DNA of 64,000 nt from Lentzea flava (lineage in GTDB: Bacteria; Actinomycetota; Actinomycetes; Mycobacteriales; Pseudonocardiaceae). Of the stretch, positions 1 to 8,400 are shown in pieces; position 1 is the first letter of the stretch; every line of letters begins with the position of its first letter. The DNA lies in the NCBI RefSeq assembly GCF_014648475.1, contig NZ_BMRE01000035.1, positions 29,833 to 93,832 of the forward strand, written 5' to 3'. The notes under the pieces were generated by a model, which worked only from the letters and a program-made list of their open reading frames with translations, was not told the origin of the DNA and ran no database searches. Position numbers and translations under genes: made by a program.

Positions 1-102
1 GGCGGAGTCCGGGCCCACCCACGATCCGAGCAGGTCGCCCTGGACGGTCCACGCTTCGAGCTTGCGCGCCCTCGCCACGCTCACAGGCATCCGTGTGCTC
101 AT
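1..102 (-). CDS. N-terminal part of an unidentified protein, cut by the window edge
   Basis: An open frame of 34 codons starts at ATG (complement of 100-102) and runs off the left edge. It begins MSTRMPVSVARARKLEAW. Third codon positions are nearly all G or C, as in the real genes here. It lies 19 bases after the RES toxin stop in the same direction, so it could be a third gene of the toxin-antitoxin transcript. I do not recognise the family; too little is visible to assign a function. Confidence 0.4.
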   Translation of the reverse strand, partial: MSTRMPVSVARARKLEAWTVQGDLLGSWVGPDSA

Positions 103-121
103 GCCTTCGCGTTCCACGTGA

Positions 122-778
122 TCACCCCAGCAGCGTGTAGTTGAGCTCCTCGCACACCCGCGCCAACGGCAGGTCGAGACCGGGGTGGTCCAACGGCAGC
201 AGGACGTCCGGCGCGGCCGGCAGCCCGGAAGCCGCCGGCGGGTCCCACAGGCAGATGGCCGGGTCGCCGGAGTCCATGGACGAGCGGTACCAGAGGCCGT
301 CGAGCTCCGGGTAGGCCGCGCGGATCGCGCGCGACCAGGCCTGGGTCACGTGCTTCGGGCCCGTGGAGATCTCCTGCGAGGCGCCGACGCGGGTGGGCCA
401 CAGGCCGCCGAGGTCCAGCAGTCGCAGCGTGCGGCGCGGGCGCAGGACCACGAGGAACGGGCTGCGGGTGCGGCGGTCGACGATCGAGGTGGCCTGGAAG
501 ACCTCGGCGATGGAGGTGCGCACGGACAGTCCGAAGTAGAGGACGCCGTTCTCGTGGTCCTGGACCGGGCTGCCGTCTGCTGCCGGTTGTTGTGCGTCGA
601 AGCGGGCGTGGGGGAGCGGGCCCGTGTAGCGGAAGGTGTTCCAGCGCTGCGGGTGGGAGCCCTTGGCCGTGAAGACGCGGACCAGGCGGGTTGCCCTGTG
701 CACCGCCACCACGTCCTCGGTGCGGCGCAGATGTGCTTGCAGCACGGCAGGGGCAGGCGGCTGCGGAAGCCGTGACAT
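122..778 (-). CDS. RES-domain toxin (NAD+ phosphorylase family)
   Basis: 218 residues, a normal length for a stand-alone RES toxin. The family degrades cellular NAD+ by phosphorolysis and is held in check by a cognate Xre/MbcA antitoxin. The three residues that name the fold are in order and well spaced: Arg28 in VHRATR, Glu92 in SIAEVF and the Ser pair near 166-167 in YRSSM; a G-x-LYFGLS segment precedes the Glu as in the family. The start follows the antitoxin stop by 28 bases on the same strand, so the two are almost certainly one transcript with antitoxin first. NAD+ as substrate is family knowledge, not visible directly. Confidence 0.85.
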   Translation of the reverse strand: MSRLPQPPAPAVLQAHLRRTEDVVAVHRATRLVRVFTAKGSHPQRWNTFRYTGPLPHARFDAQQPAADGSPVQDHENGVLYFGLSVRTSIAEVFQATSIVDRRTRSPFLVVLRPRRTLRLLDLGGLWPTRVGASQEISTGPKHVTQAWSRAIRAAYPELDGLWYRSSMDSGDPAICLWDPPAASGLPAAPDVLLPLDHPGLDLPLARVCEELNYTLLG

Positions 779-806
779 TCGGGTCCTGTCGGGTGTTCGG
801 GAGCGC

Positions 807-1391
807 TCAGGCGGGTGTGCCGAGCACGGAGGCCAGATCGGCGACGCGGCGCGGGTCTCCTCCTGCGAGAAGCCAGTCGCGCGGGGTCGCGGGCTTGCCG
901 TCGACGGGCAGGTCCTCCTGGAGGGTGGTCATGAACGCGGCGACGACCAGCGCCGGTTGGTCCGACGGGACCGCCGCCAGCACGGTTTCCAGGCCCGGTA
1001 GGACGCCGGTGCCCGCGAACTGCCACGCGGGCAGGCGCCAGCTGCCCCTGTCCTTCCAGCCCACGAGCCTGCCGACGCCGAGCCGGTGGCGGATGCGGCT
1101 CGTGTCGACCTGGAGCTGGCGTGCGGCCTCGGCGACGGTCAGCGCCGAGTCGCGCAGCACCGCGTGTGCGACGACCGTGCGGGTGCGCGGGCGGGCGTCG
1201 GCTGGACCGGCGGGGGACAGGTCGAGGCCCACGTCGGTGAGCGCCTCCTGCTGGTCCGGCGTGAAGTAGGTGGCCGGTTCCGGGTGTGGTGGAGCGAGCC
1301 TGCGTGCCGCGTCGGTCACGAGGTCCAGGAACTCGTCAGGGGTCACCTGCAGGCCGGCCTTGGCCAGCACCGTCTCCAGCGCGGGGCTCAT
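807..1391 (-). CDS. Xre/MbcA/ParS-type antitoxin of the RES toxin
   Basis: 194 residues starting MSPALETVLAK; the frame stays open further upstream, but this ATG sits six bases after a TANNNT box and begins the conserved part. The middle holds a helix-turn-helix (ALTVAEAARQLQVDTSRIR). The C-terminal 60 residues (QPALVVAAF through PRDWLLAGGDPRRVADLAS) match the DUF2384 toxin-binding domain that blocks the RES active site. It probably represses its own promoter as well, since an inverted repeat overlaps the predicted transcription start. It precedes the RES gene by 28 bases. Confidence 0.8.
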   Translation of the reverse strand: MSPALETVLAKAGLQVTPDEFLDLVTDAARRLAPPHPEPATYFTPDQQEALTDVGLDLSPAGPADARPRTRTVVAHAVLRDSALTVAEAARQLQVDTSRIRHRLGVGRLVGWKDRGSWRLPAWQFAGTGVLPGLETVLAAVPSDQPALVVAAFMTTLQEDLPVDGKPATPRDWLLAGGDPRRVADLASVLGTPA

Positions 1392-1427
1392 GCGCACAGA
1401 ATATCCCGTGCGTGCGCATTTGTGCGC
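1391..1427 (-). promoter_or_regulatory. Leaderless promoter and inverted repeat of the antitoxin-toxin operon
   Basis: Reading leftward, a TATTCT box (complement of 1398-1403) lies six bases before the antitoxin ATG, the spacing of a leaderless actinobacterial promoter. The halves gcgcaca (1392-1398) and tgtgcgc (1421-1427) are exact inverted copies flanking the box, a likely autoregulatory operator. Binding by the antitoxin is inference. Confidence 0.5.
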
Positions 1428-1535
1428 CTGCTGAGGGGGTTGACCCTGAACGTTCGACGTTGCGCGCTCACGCAACGACGCTACGTGAGATTCCGCGCTC
1501 CAGAGCGGTGACGTGGGACTCATCCGACGCATCGC

Positions 1536-1547
1536 TACGATTCCCGG
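1536..1547 (+). promoter_or_regulatory. Leaderless -10 box of the GT87 gene
   Basis: TACGAT at 1536-1541 followed by six bases and then the ATG at 1548. The position fits transcription starting at or next to the A of the start codon. No convincing -35 element was seen. Confidence 0.45.
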
Positions 1548-2717
1548 ATGCAGCTGGACCGGGGCGCCAAGCGGGTCGTCGTGGCGTGGGCCGCCGTGAT
1601 GGCCGCCACGCTCGCCTACGTGATGTCCCGTCCACCGGGTTGGTCGCTCGACCTGCGGGTTTATCGCAACGGTGGCGACGCGCTGCTGCAGGGTCTGCCG
1701 CTCTACGTCGAGGGCTTCGCGAAGCCCCTCGGTGGTCCTGACCTGCCGTTCACCTACCCGCCGATCGCCGCGGCGCTGTTCAGCCTGCTGGCGCTCGTGC
1801 CCCTGGTCGTCGCGATCCTCGTGGTGGCGGCGGCGAACCTCGCGATGCTCACGGCGTTGTGCCTGATCGCGGCGCAGCGCGTGCTCGGCTGGGGGTCAGA
1901 GGCGGTGAAGTGGGGCCTCGGTGCGGCGGCGGTGTCGTCGATCTTCGACCCGCTGCGCGAGACGCTCTGGTTCGGTCAGATCAACCTGCTGCTGGGCGTG
2001 CTGGTGATGGCCGACTGCCTGCTGGAACGCACGCGGTGGTGGCCGCGGGGCGCACTCATCGGGCTGGCGGCGGCGATCAAGCTGACGCCGGCGTTCTTCG
2101 CGTTGTACTTCGTGGCGCGACGGCAGTGGAAGCCCGTGTTCGTGTCGATCGCGTCGTTCTTCTTCTTCGGGCTGGTCGGGTTCGTGATCGCGTTCGGCGA
2201 CGCGAAGGAGTACTGGACGCACGCGCTGCTCGACCCGAGCCGCGTCGGACGCCTCACCTACGCGTCGAACCAGGCGCTGCGCGGCACGCTGGCGCGGCTC
2301 GGGCTGGAGAACGGAGCCCAGGTCGCGGTGTGGGCCCTGCTGTCGGTGCTGGTCGTGGCGGCGGTGTGGTGGCTCGCCTCGCGCCTGGGCGACGTGGAGG
2401 CGTTCTTCGTCGTGGCGATCGGCGCGTTGTTGATCTCGCCGGTGTCGTGGGGGCACCACTGGATCTGGATCGCGCCCGCGCTCGTGCTGCTGTCCCGGGA
2501 GTCGTTGCGCCGCCATTGGGCGCCGTGGCTGGTCGTGGCGGTGTTCGCGGTCGGGCCGCACTGGCTGTTCCCGCGCGACAACGACGTCGAGCGGAACTGG
2601 GCGTGGTGGCAGCAGGTGATCGGCAACCTCTACGTGTTCGTCGGCGTCGCCGTGCTGGTCACGCTCGCGGTGCGGGTTGTACGAGACCGCCGTCGAGCTG
2701 CTTCAACCGCAGGCTGA
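1548..2717 (+). CDS. GT87-family polyprenol-phosphate-sugar-dependent glycosyltransferase
   Basis: 389 residues with about nine to ten hydrophobic segments and a long extracytoplasmic loop after the first one. The loop holds SLDLRVYRNGGDALLQGLPLY, the family's early Asp motif, and the PFTYPPIAA and FGQINLLLGVL segments are typical of GT87 (DUF2029). Members such as mycobacterial PimE transfer mannose from polyprenyl-phosphate-mannose to glycolipids at the outer face of the membrane. Donor and acceptor here are unknown. The 3' end overlaps the convergent HdeD-like gene by 59 bases. Confidence 0.8.
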   Translation: MQLDRGAKRVVVAWAAVMAATLAYVMSRPPGWSLDLRVYRNGGDALLQGLPLYVEGFAKPLGGPDLPFTYPPIAAALFSLLALVPLVVAILVVAAANLAMLTALCLIAAQRVLGWGSEAVKWGLGAAAVSSIFDPLRETLWFGQINLLLGVLVMADCLLERTRWWPRGALIGLAAAIKLTPAFFALYFVARRQWKPVFVSIASFFFFGLVGFVIAFGDAKEYWTHALLDPSRVGRLTYASNQALRGTLARLGLENGAQVAVWALLSVLVVAAVWWLASRLGDVEAFFVVAIGALLISPVSWGHHWIWIAPALVLLSRESLRRHWAPWLVVAVFAVGPHWLFPRDNDVERNWAWWQQVIGNLYVFVGVAVLVTLAVRVVRDRRRAASTAG

Positions 2718-3204
2718 ACAGCACCAGCACCACGCCCCACAGGATCGCGAAGATGCCGATGGTGATCACGAACGCCATCGCGCCCGCGGCCGGGTTCACG
2801 ATCAGGATGATGCCGAGCAGCACCGTCAGCGCGCCGGTGACGACGTAGAACCACTCGTTCGTCATCACCTTGCGCAGGCGGATGGCGTCGACGATCTGCA
2901 GCACGCCGGTGACCAGCGCCCACGCCGCGATGAGCAGCAGCAGCGCGGTCGCGGTGATGCCCGGCCAGAACAACGCGATCAAGCCCGTGGCCAGGCCGAG
3001 CACGCCGATGAGGCCGAGTGCCCAGCGTGCAGGCCACTCCTTGTGGGTGAGGGTCAGGTACAGCATCATCGCGCCGTCGACGAACGCGTAGGCGCCCCAC
3101 AGGATGATCAGGGCGAGCAGGGTGAGGCCGGGCCAGATGAGGGCGGCTAGACCGAACAGGACAGCGAACACTCCGCGCACCGTGAAGAGCCACCACCGTT
3201 GCAT
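2659..3204 (-). CDS. HdeD-family membrane protein
   Basis: 181 residues starting MQRWWLFTVRG, with six regularly spaced hydrophobic helices arranged in pairs, each pair ending in a WG/WA motif (ILWGAYAFVDGA, IAAWALVTG, ILWGVVLVL). This is the DUF308/HdeD layout, which in E. coli is linked to acid resistance; the role in actinobacteria is not established. The upstream frame continues, but this ATG precedes the first membrane helix. It is convergent with and overlaps the GT87 gene by 59 bases and is divergent from the next gene, 54 bases away. Confidence 0.75.
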   Translation of the reverse strand: MQRWWLFTVRGVFAVLFGLAALIWPGLTLLALIILWGAYAFVDGAMMLYLTLTHKEWPARWALGLIGVLGLATGLIALFWPGITATALLLLIAAWALVTGVLQIVDAIRLRKVMTNEWFYVVTGALTVLLGIILIVNPAAGAMAFVITIGIFAILWGVVLVLFSLRLKQLDGGLVQPAPRA

Positions 3205-3258
3205 GGTCCGGGATCGTCTCGGCTGTCGGTGGGGCCCGCAACCTGAGACCCTCGATCG

Positions 3259-3783
3259 GTGCTGATCCGAGTGGCTGACTGGCAGCGGATCCGGTCCGGC
3301 GAGATCACGCTGCAGTTCCGGCGGTGGAAGCGGCCGACGGTGCGGGCCGGCGGGACGTTGCGGACGTCGCTGGGCGTGCTGGCGATCGACGCCGTGGACG
3401 TTGTGTCGCGGGTGTCGCGCGCCGAGGCGCTGGCTGCCGGGTTCGCGACCGTCAAGGAGCTGATGTCCTCTGTGGACGGACGTGAAGGCTCGCTTTACCG
3501 GATTCGCTTGCACTTCGTGGGTGAAGATCCGCGGATCGCATTGCGTTCGTCGTCCGATGTGGACGGATTGCGGCTGTCGGACGCGGCGGTGGCGCTGCTG
3601 CGGTTGATCGCGGCGAACCCCGGTGTGCGGGCCGCTGACCTGGCTGCCTCGGTGGGCAGGGAGAAGCTGCCGTTCAAGGCGGACGTCCGCAAACTCAAGG
3701 CGAAGGGGCTCACCGAATCGCTCGAGGTGGGGTATCGCCTCTCCCCGCGGGGAGAGGCGTACCTGCGTTCGCTCGGCGGCTAG
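3259..3783 (+). CDS. ASCH/PUA-like protein with a C-terminal winged-helix-like region
   Basis: 174 residues from a GTG start. The first 95 residues begin MLIRVADWQRIRSGEITLQFRRW and contain a lysine/arginine-rich strand pattern with LAIDAVDVV, which resembles small RNA-binding ASCH/PUA barrels. Residues 105-174 (LSDAAVALLRLIAANPGVRAADLA) look like a winged helix, ending in YRLSPRGEAYLRSLGG. I infer a nucleic-acid-binding role, but no specific family is certain. It is convergent with the immunity gene to its right and overlaps it by 4 bases. Confidence 0.5.
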   Translation: MLIRVADWQRIRSGEITLQFRRWKRPTVRAGGTLRTSLGVLAIDAVDVVSRVSRAEALAAGFATVKELMSSVDGREGSLYRIRLHFVGEDPRIALRSSSDVDGLRLSDAAVALLRLIAANPGVRAADLAASVGREKLPFKADVRKLKAKGLTESLEVGYRLSPRGEAYLRSLGG

Positions 3784-4688
3784 CCGGCCTGGCCGGTGAT
3801 GATCGAGACCGCGCGGTCCTGCGCCTGGTCGCTGACCTCGCCGAGCTGGAAGCCGCGCGCCACCACGTGCGCGACCAGCTCCGGCTCCGGCGGCAGGCCG
3901 TACTTGCGCAGGTAGTGCGGTACGGCGCCGGCCCAGATCCAGGTGCCGTCGGTGCGGAAGTTGAGCGGCACGTCCTGCTCACCGCTCTGCGAGAACTCGT
4001 CGAGGTCGTAGCTGCGCGCGGCCAGCACGACCGGCGCCGACTCGAGGTAGTTGAGCAGGCCGTCCATCAGCTGCGGGTCGACCGGCTGACGGTTGACGAT
4101 GATGCGGCCGTCGTCGCTCTTGCCGTCGTACACGCGCGCGGTGCGCAGCTCGCCGGACTGCTGCGGCTGGTCCTGCGGCGCGGCCTGGCTCGGCGGCGGA
4201 ACCTGGAACTCCTGCTGCGGCTGCGGTTCCGGCTCGGGCGCGGGCAGCGGCGGCAGGCCGACGCGCTGGCGCCACCAGTCCGGGATCAGCCGGTCAGGGC
4301 GCGGGAACGTCTGCAGTTCGTCGCGGAAACCGATGGGTGGCGGCGTGTTGCGCCAGCGCGGTTCGTCCTCGGCGTTGAAGTCGACCGTGAACGCCGCGGG
4401 GGCCTCGATCTCGTACAGCGCGCTCAGCCACGTGCCGCGCTCCGGGTGGTACATGCCCGCACGCAGCTGCCCGAACATCTGCACCACGTCCATCGGCGGA
4501 CGCACCGGCCGCAGCTGGCCGTCGGGACCCGAGAACGCCAGATCGACCTCGATGTGCCTGCCCGCCGCGCGGTACTCGGCCCGGATGCGCTGCCAGCCCT
4601 GCGGTACGGCCGGCAGCATGGCACGGCCGATCTGCCGCACCAGCTGCTGCTGGTCCTGCTCGCTCAGCGGTGTCGCCGGCTGGCTCAT
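3780..4688 (-). CDS. Two-domain YezG-like immunity protein (second copy)
   Basis: 302 residues starting MSQPATPLSEQ; an ATG nine codons upstream is possible but less well placed. Residues 5-140 are clearly paralogous to the neighbouring 149-residue immunity protein: both share the GWQ-I-R segment, a PPM...G-LR..MY block, a G-W/S-W/F-x-A strand and a closing F-P-R...PDWxR. After a Pro/Gln-rich hinge (about 145-180) comes a second domain of about 120 residues with VPLNFRTDGTWIWAGAVPHYLRK in two pieces, a type I recall near other actinobacterial secreted toxins. It probably neutralises the adjacent nuclease toxin or a related one. It is the last gene of the leftward toxin cassette, 250 bases after the first immunity gene. 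Confidence 0.6.
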   Translation of the reverse strand: MSQPATPLSEQDQQQLVRQIGRAMLPAVPQGWQRIRAEYRAAGRHIEVDLAFSGPDGQLRPVRPPMDVVQMFGQLRAGMYHPERGTWLSALYEIEAPAAFTVDFNAEDEPRWRNTPPPIGFRDELQTFPRPDRLIPDWWRQRVGLPPLPAPEPEPQPQQEFQVPPPSQAAPQDQPQQSGELRTARVYDGKSDDGRIIVNRQPVDPQLMDGLLNYLESAPVVLAARSYDLDEFSQSGEQDVPLNFRTDGTWIWAGAVPHYLRKYGLPPEPELVAHVVARGFQLGEVSDQAQDRAVSIITGQAG

Positions 4689-4938
4689 GTGGTCCTCGCC
4701 CCTCTCCCCGTGCAAAACACGCTGATCTTATCGGGCGGCTCGTGCCCGCGCGGGCGGGTCGCGGACCTCCGCCGGTTCAACCTGCTCCGCACGGGTGTGA
4801 CGGTCCGCGGATGCCGGCCGCGTTCCAGCGGCCTCGCGCTTGATCGTCGGACGGGAGCGCGAGGCCTTGATCAGAGTTGCCGTTCGCCGACTTCGGTGGG
4901 GAATCAGTCGCGCACTGCGGAGGGCGGGGCCGGTCGGG

Positions 4939-5388
4939 TCACTCGGTCTTGGCCGCTTCGGCGAGTTTCGCGCGCAGCCAGTCCGGCGTGTTCTCCTCCG
5001 AGCGCGGGAAGTGCTCGAAGTCGAGGGCGTACACGTCGGCCTGCAGCGGCGGCTTGAAGGCCGGCTCGTTGTCGTAGTCGTACTCGACGGAGTAGCTGCC
5101 GGGCGGGTTGATCACGATCCTCGCCGTGAACCAGCTCCCCTTGCCCTCTTCGTACATCTCCGTCCGCAGGTCGCCGAGCGGGTCCATGGCGCTCATCGGG
5201 GGAGCGAGCTTGACCTCGCTCCCGTCCTGCGCCGTGACCTCGAACCTGGCGCTGTCGATGCCGACCGTCGAGTAGAACTCGAACCGGATCTGCTGCCAGC
5301 CGGCGGGAGCTTCGCTCACGAGGGCCGCGCAGACGTTCTGAACCACTTCCTCCTGCTCGGGAGGGGAGAGTGGACCGGGTTCCGACAT
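4939..5388 (-). CDS. YezG-like immunity protein of the nuclease toxin
   Basis: 149 residues, an acidic single-domain protein. It resembles the YezG/DUF600 family, whose Bacillus members bind and inhibit the C-terminal nuclease of YeeF-type LXG toxins. The visible pattern is a long N-terminal helix (EEVVQNVCAALVSEAP), GWQQIRFEF, three beta strands with WFTARIVI and YSVEYDYDNEP, and a final FPRSEENTPDWLRAKL helix. The stop of the toxin is 24 bases upstream, the usual toxin-then-immunity order. The pairing with the toxin rests on position and on the known YeeF/YezG partnership. Confidence 0.65.
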   Translation of the reverse strand: MSEPGPLSPPEQEEVVQNVCAALVSEAPAGWQQIRFEFYSTVGIDSARFEVTAQDGSEVKLAPPMSAMDPLGDLRTEMYEEGKGSWFTARIVINPPGSYSVEYDYDNEPAFKPPLQADVYALDFEHFPRSEENTPDWLRAKLAEAAKTE

Positions 5389-5412
5389 GACGAGACAGTT
5401 CCTTCCCGTTGG

Positions 5413-8400
5413 CTACATCTTCCGGGGCGGGATGTTCTTGTAGACCAGAGGTGGCTCCGGTACCCCGTCGACCCAGTACTGCACTCGAATCTTGGTGGGG
5501 GTCTTCTTACCATCGGGGTACGTCATGTCGATCTGGACGTCCAGTTTCGGCTTCGGCGTCTGGCTGAGCAGGTCACCCCAGTGTTCTTCGAGCGCGCGGA
5601 AGTTGTTGGCCAGTGTGGTGCCGGCCTGACGCTGGTTGAGGTCCTCCAGCATCGGGACCATGTTGATGTACTCGCCGGGACCGTCGAACTCGGTGCCCGC
5701 GAGGTGGCCGCCGTTCCAGCCGACGTCCTCGTAGAGCGTGACCTCGTGCGGTTCCGGGTCGCGGCCGTGCTTGTTGCGGAACTCCTCGATGGTCTTCTTG
5801 TTGTGCTCGCGGTACTCGTCGCGACCCTCGTGGCCGACCGGCCCCTGGTCCGGGCTGCGGCGCGCGTCGTCCGAGCCGGTGTGCACCAGCTCACCCTCCA
5901 TGCGGTGGGTGCGGCCGTCGGCGTCGGTGTGGAAGTGGTACACGCTGCCGTGCTGACCGGTGACGTGATAAGTGGCGTTCGGGAAGGGCTGCCGGCTGTC
6001 GGGCCGCCAGTTGCCCTTCTCGCCGGAGGTCGTGTGGACCTCCTTGATGCGCCCGTCGTCGCCCGTGATGAAGGTGCCGCGCTCGCGGCCGGCCTTGTCC
6101 GTCACCTCGTACCGGGTGTTCGGCTGCAGGACGCTGGGCGTGCCGTCGGGTTCACGGCCGAACGGCTTGCTCTTGAGCGGCGCGTCCGGGTGGCTCGCGT
6201 CGATCGTGACCTTGGGACGCGGGTCGTTGTCCGGCGGGTTGCCCGACGTGTCGGTGCCGTCGGCCGCGCGGTCCTTCGCGCCGGCGCCGTCGGTGTCCCG
6301 GTCGCTGCCGGGTGCGTAGCCGTCGTCGCTCGCCTTGGTCCTCGAGCCGTCCGGGTGGTGGGTCTCCCACTCGCCGTTGGGCGGGATCTTCGGCTGGCGG
6401 GTGCCGTCGGGCCGGATCTCGGGGTCGCTCGTGAAGACGCGGCCGTGGCTGTCGGTCCAGGCGGGCTTCGTCGGCGCGACCACCGGGGCGTCGAGGTGCT
6501 TGGACAGCTGCTTGGCGAAGTCGTTGCTGCCCGCGTCGCAGCCGATCAGGCGGACGGGCTTGCTGCCGTCGTAGCCGGAGCGGCGCAACATGTCGGCGTA
6601 CTCGGCGGGGGTGTAGTCGTGTCCGCCGATGCGGGCCTTGCCGTCCGGGGTGATGTGGACGTCAGCGGTGAAGAAGCGGGGGTCGTTGGGGACCTTGTGC
6701 GGCAGGTCACCCATGTCCGGGTCGCCGCCGTGGTGGGAGACACCGGCCGGGGTGGTTTCGGCGTGCCGCTGGTGCGCTTCCTCCGGGGACGGGCGGTCGG
6801 GGTGCGGGTCGTGGCTGTTCGGGGCGTCGGGGTCGCCGTCGTGCGGCTTGTCGGTGTCCGGGCCGTCGTGCGGCTTGTCGGCGTCGGGGCCGTCGTGCGG
6901 CTTGTCGGCGTCGGGGCCGTGGTGCGGCGCGTCGGCGTCGGGGCGGTGGGGTGCATCCGCGTCGGGGCGGCGGGGTGCGTCGGCATCTGGACGGTGGGGC
7001 GCGCCGTCGGGACGGTGTGGGGTTGCGGCTTCCGGGCTGGTGGAGTCCGGGGCGCGGTGTGGGGCCTCGGCCGTGTCGGTGCCGCGGGAGCGGGGGCCGT
7101 CCGGGCTGTGGGGACGTGAGCCGTCGGGACGTCCGCTGTCGGGCCTGGTGCCGTCGGGCCTGGTGCCGTCGGGACGGGAGCCGTCGGGCCTGGTGCCGTC
7201 CGGACGGTTGCCGGGGCCGCCGCGGTCAGGGCGGGACGGGCTGTCCGGCCGGTGTGGCGCGTCCGGACGGTTCGGGGCGTCGGGACGGTTGGGGCCGCCG
7301 TGCGGTGCATCGGGGCGGTTCGGGCCGCCGTGCGGTGCGTCAGGGCGGTGGGGAGCATCCGGGCGGGACGGCGAGTTCGGGCCGTGTGGTGCGTTCGGCC
7401 CGCCGTGTGGCGCGTTCGGCCCGTGTGGCGCGTTGGGTGCGTGCGGTGCGTTGGGGCCGCCGTGGGGAGCGTTCGGGGCGTGGGGAGCGTTCGGTGCGTC
7501 TGGTCGCGATGGGGCCGACGGGCCGTTGTGCGGCGCGTTGGGGCTGTGGGGAGCGTCGGTTCGCGCCGACGGCATCGTGTTGTTGTGCGGTGCTCCCGGA
7601 CGTGACGGTGCATCAGGACGCGAGGGTGCGTGGGGCGCGTCGGGTCGGGACGGGGCGGAGGGGCCGCCGTGTGGCGCGTCGGGTCGGGATGGCGCGGAGG
7701 GGCCGCCGTGGGGCGCGTCGGGCCGGGACGGGGCGGACGGGCCGCCGTGTGGCGCGTCGGGTCGGGATGGCGCGGAAGGGCCGCCGTGGGGCGCGTCGGG
7801 CCGGGACGGGGCGGACGGGCCGCCGTGTGGCGCGTCGGGTCGGGATGGCGCGGAAGGGCCGCCGTGGGGCGCGTCGGGCCGGGACGGGGCCGACGGGCCG
7901 CCGTGCGGTGCGCCAGGACCGTCCGGTCGGAAAGGCGTGCTGGGGCCGTGCGGGGCGGACGGGCCGCCCTGCGGAGTGTTCGGGCGCGTCGGGGTCGATG
8001 GCGCGTGTGGTGCGTTCGGGGCGCCGGACGACGGGGCGTGTGGCGCTCCTGCGGGGGTGCCTGCCGAGGGCATGTTCGGAGTGGACGGTGCGTGCGGGGC
8101 CGCCGCGGAAGGGGCAGTGGCGCGGCTTGGCGGGGTCGCGTCGGGGCGTCCCGGGGTTGGGGAGCCTGCGTGCGGGGTGCCTGCCGAAGGTGCGTGCGGG
8201 GTGCCGCCGGAGGGCATTCCGCCGCCGCTCGAGGGCATGCCGCTCGACGGGGAGAAAGGCGTCGACGGGGCCGAAGGAGCTGTCGGCATCGACGTCGGGC
8301 GTGCTGGGGCGTCGGCGCGGGAGGCCGCGGTCGACATGTCCGGGGTGCGTGGGGCGGGCGGTGTGTTGGGGGCCGGGCTGCCCGGGGTGCCGGTCCAGCC

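Noticed and set aside
7641..7913. Regular 39-bp repeats as a CRISPR array
   Set aside because: Units are directly adjacent without spacers, are in frame and encode a repeated peptide within a toxin.
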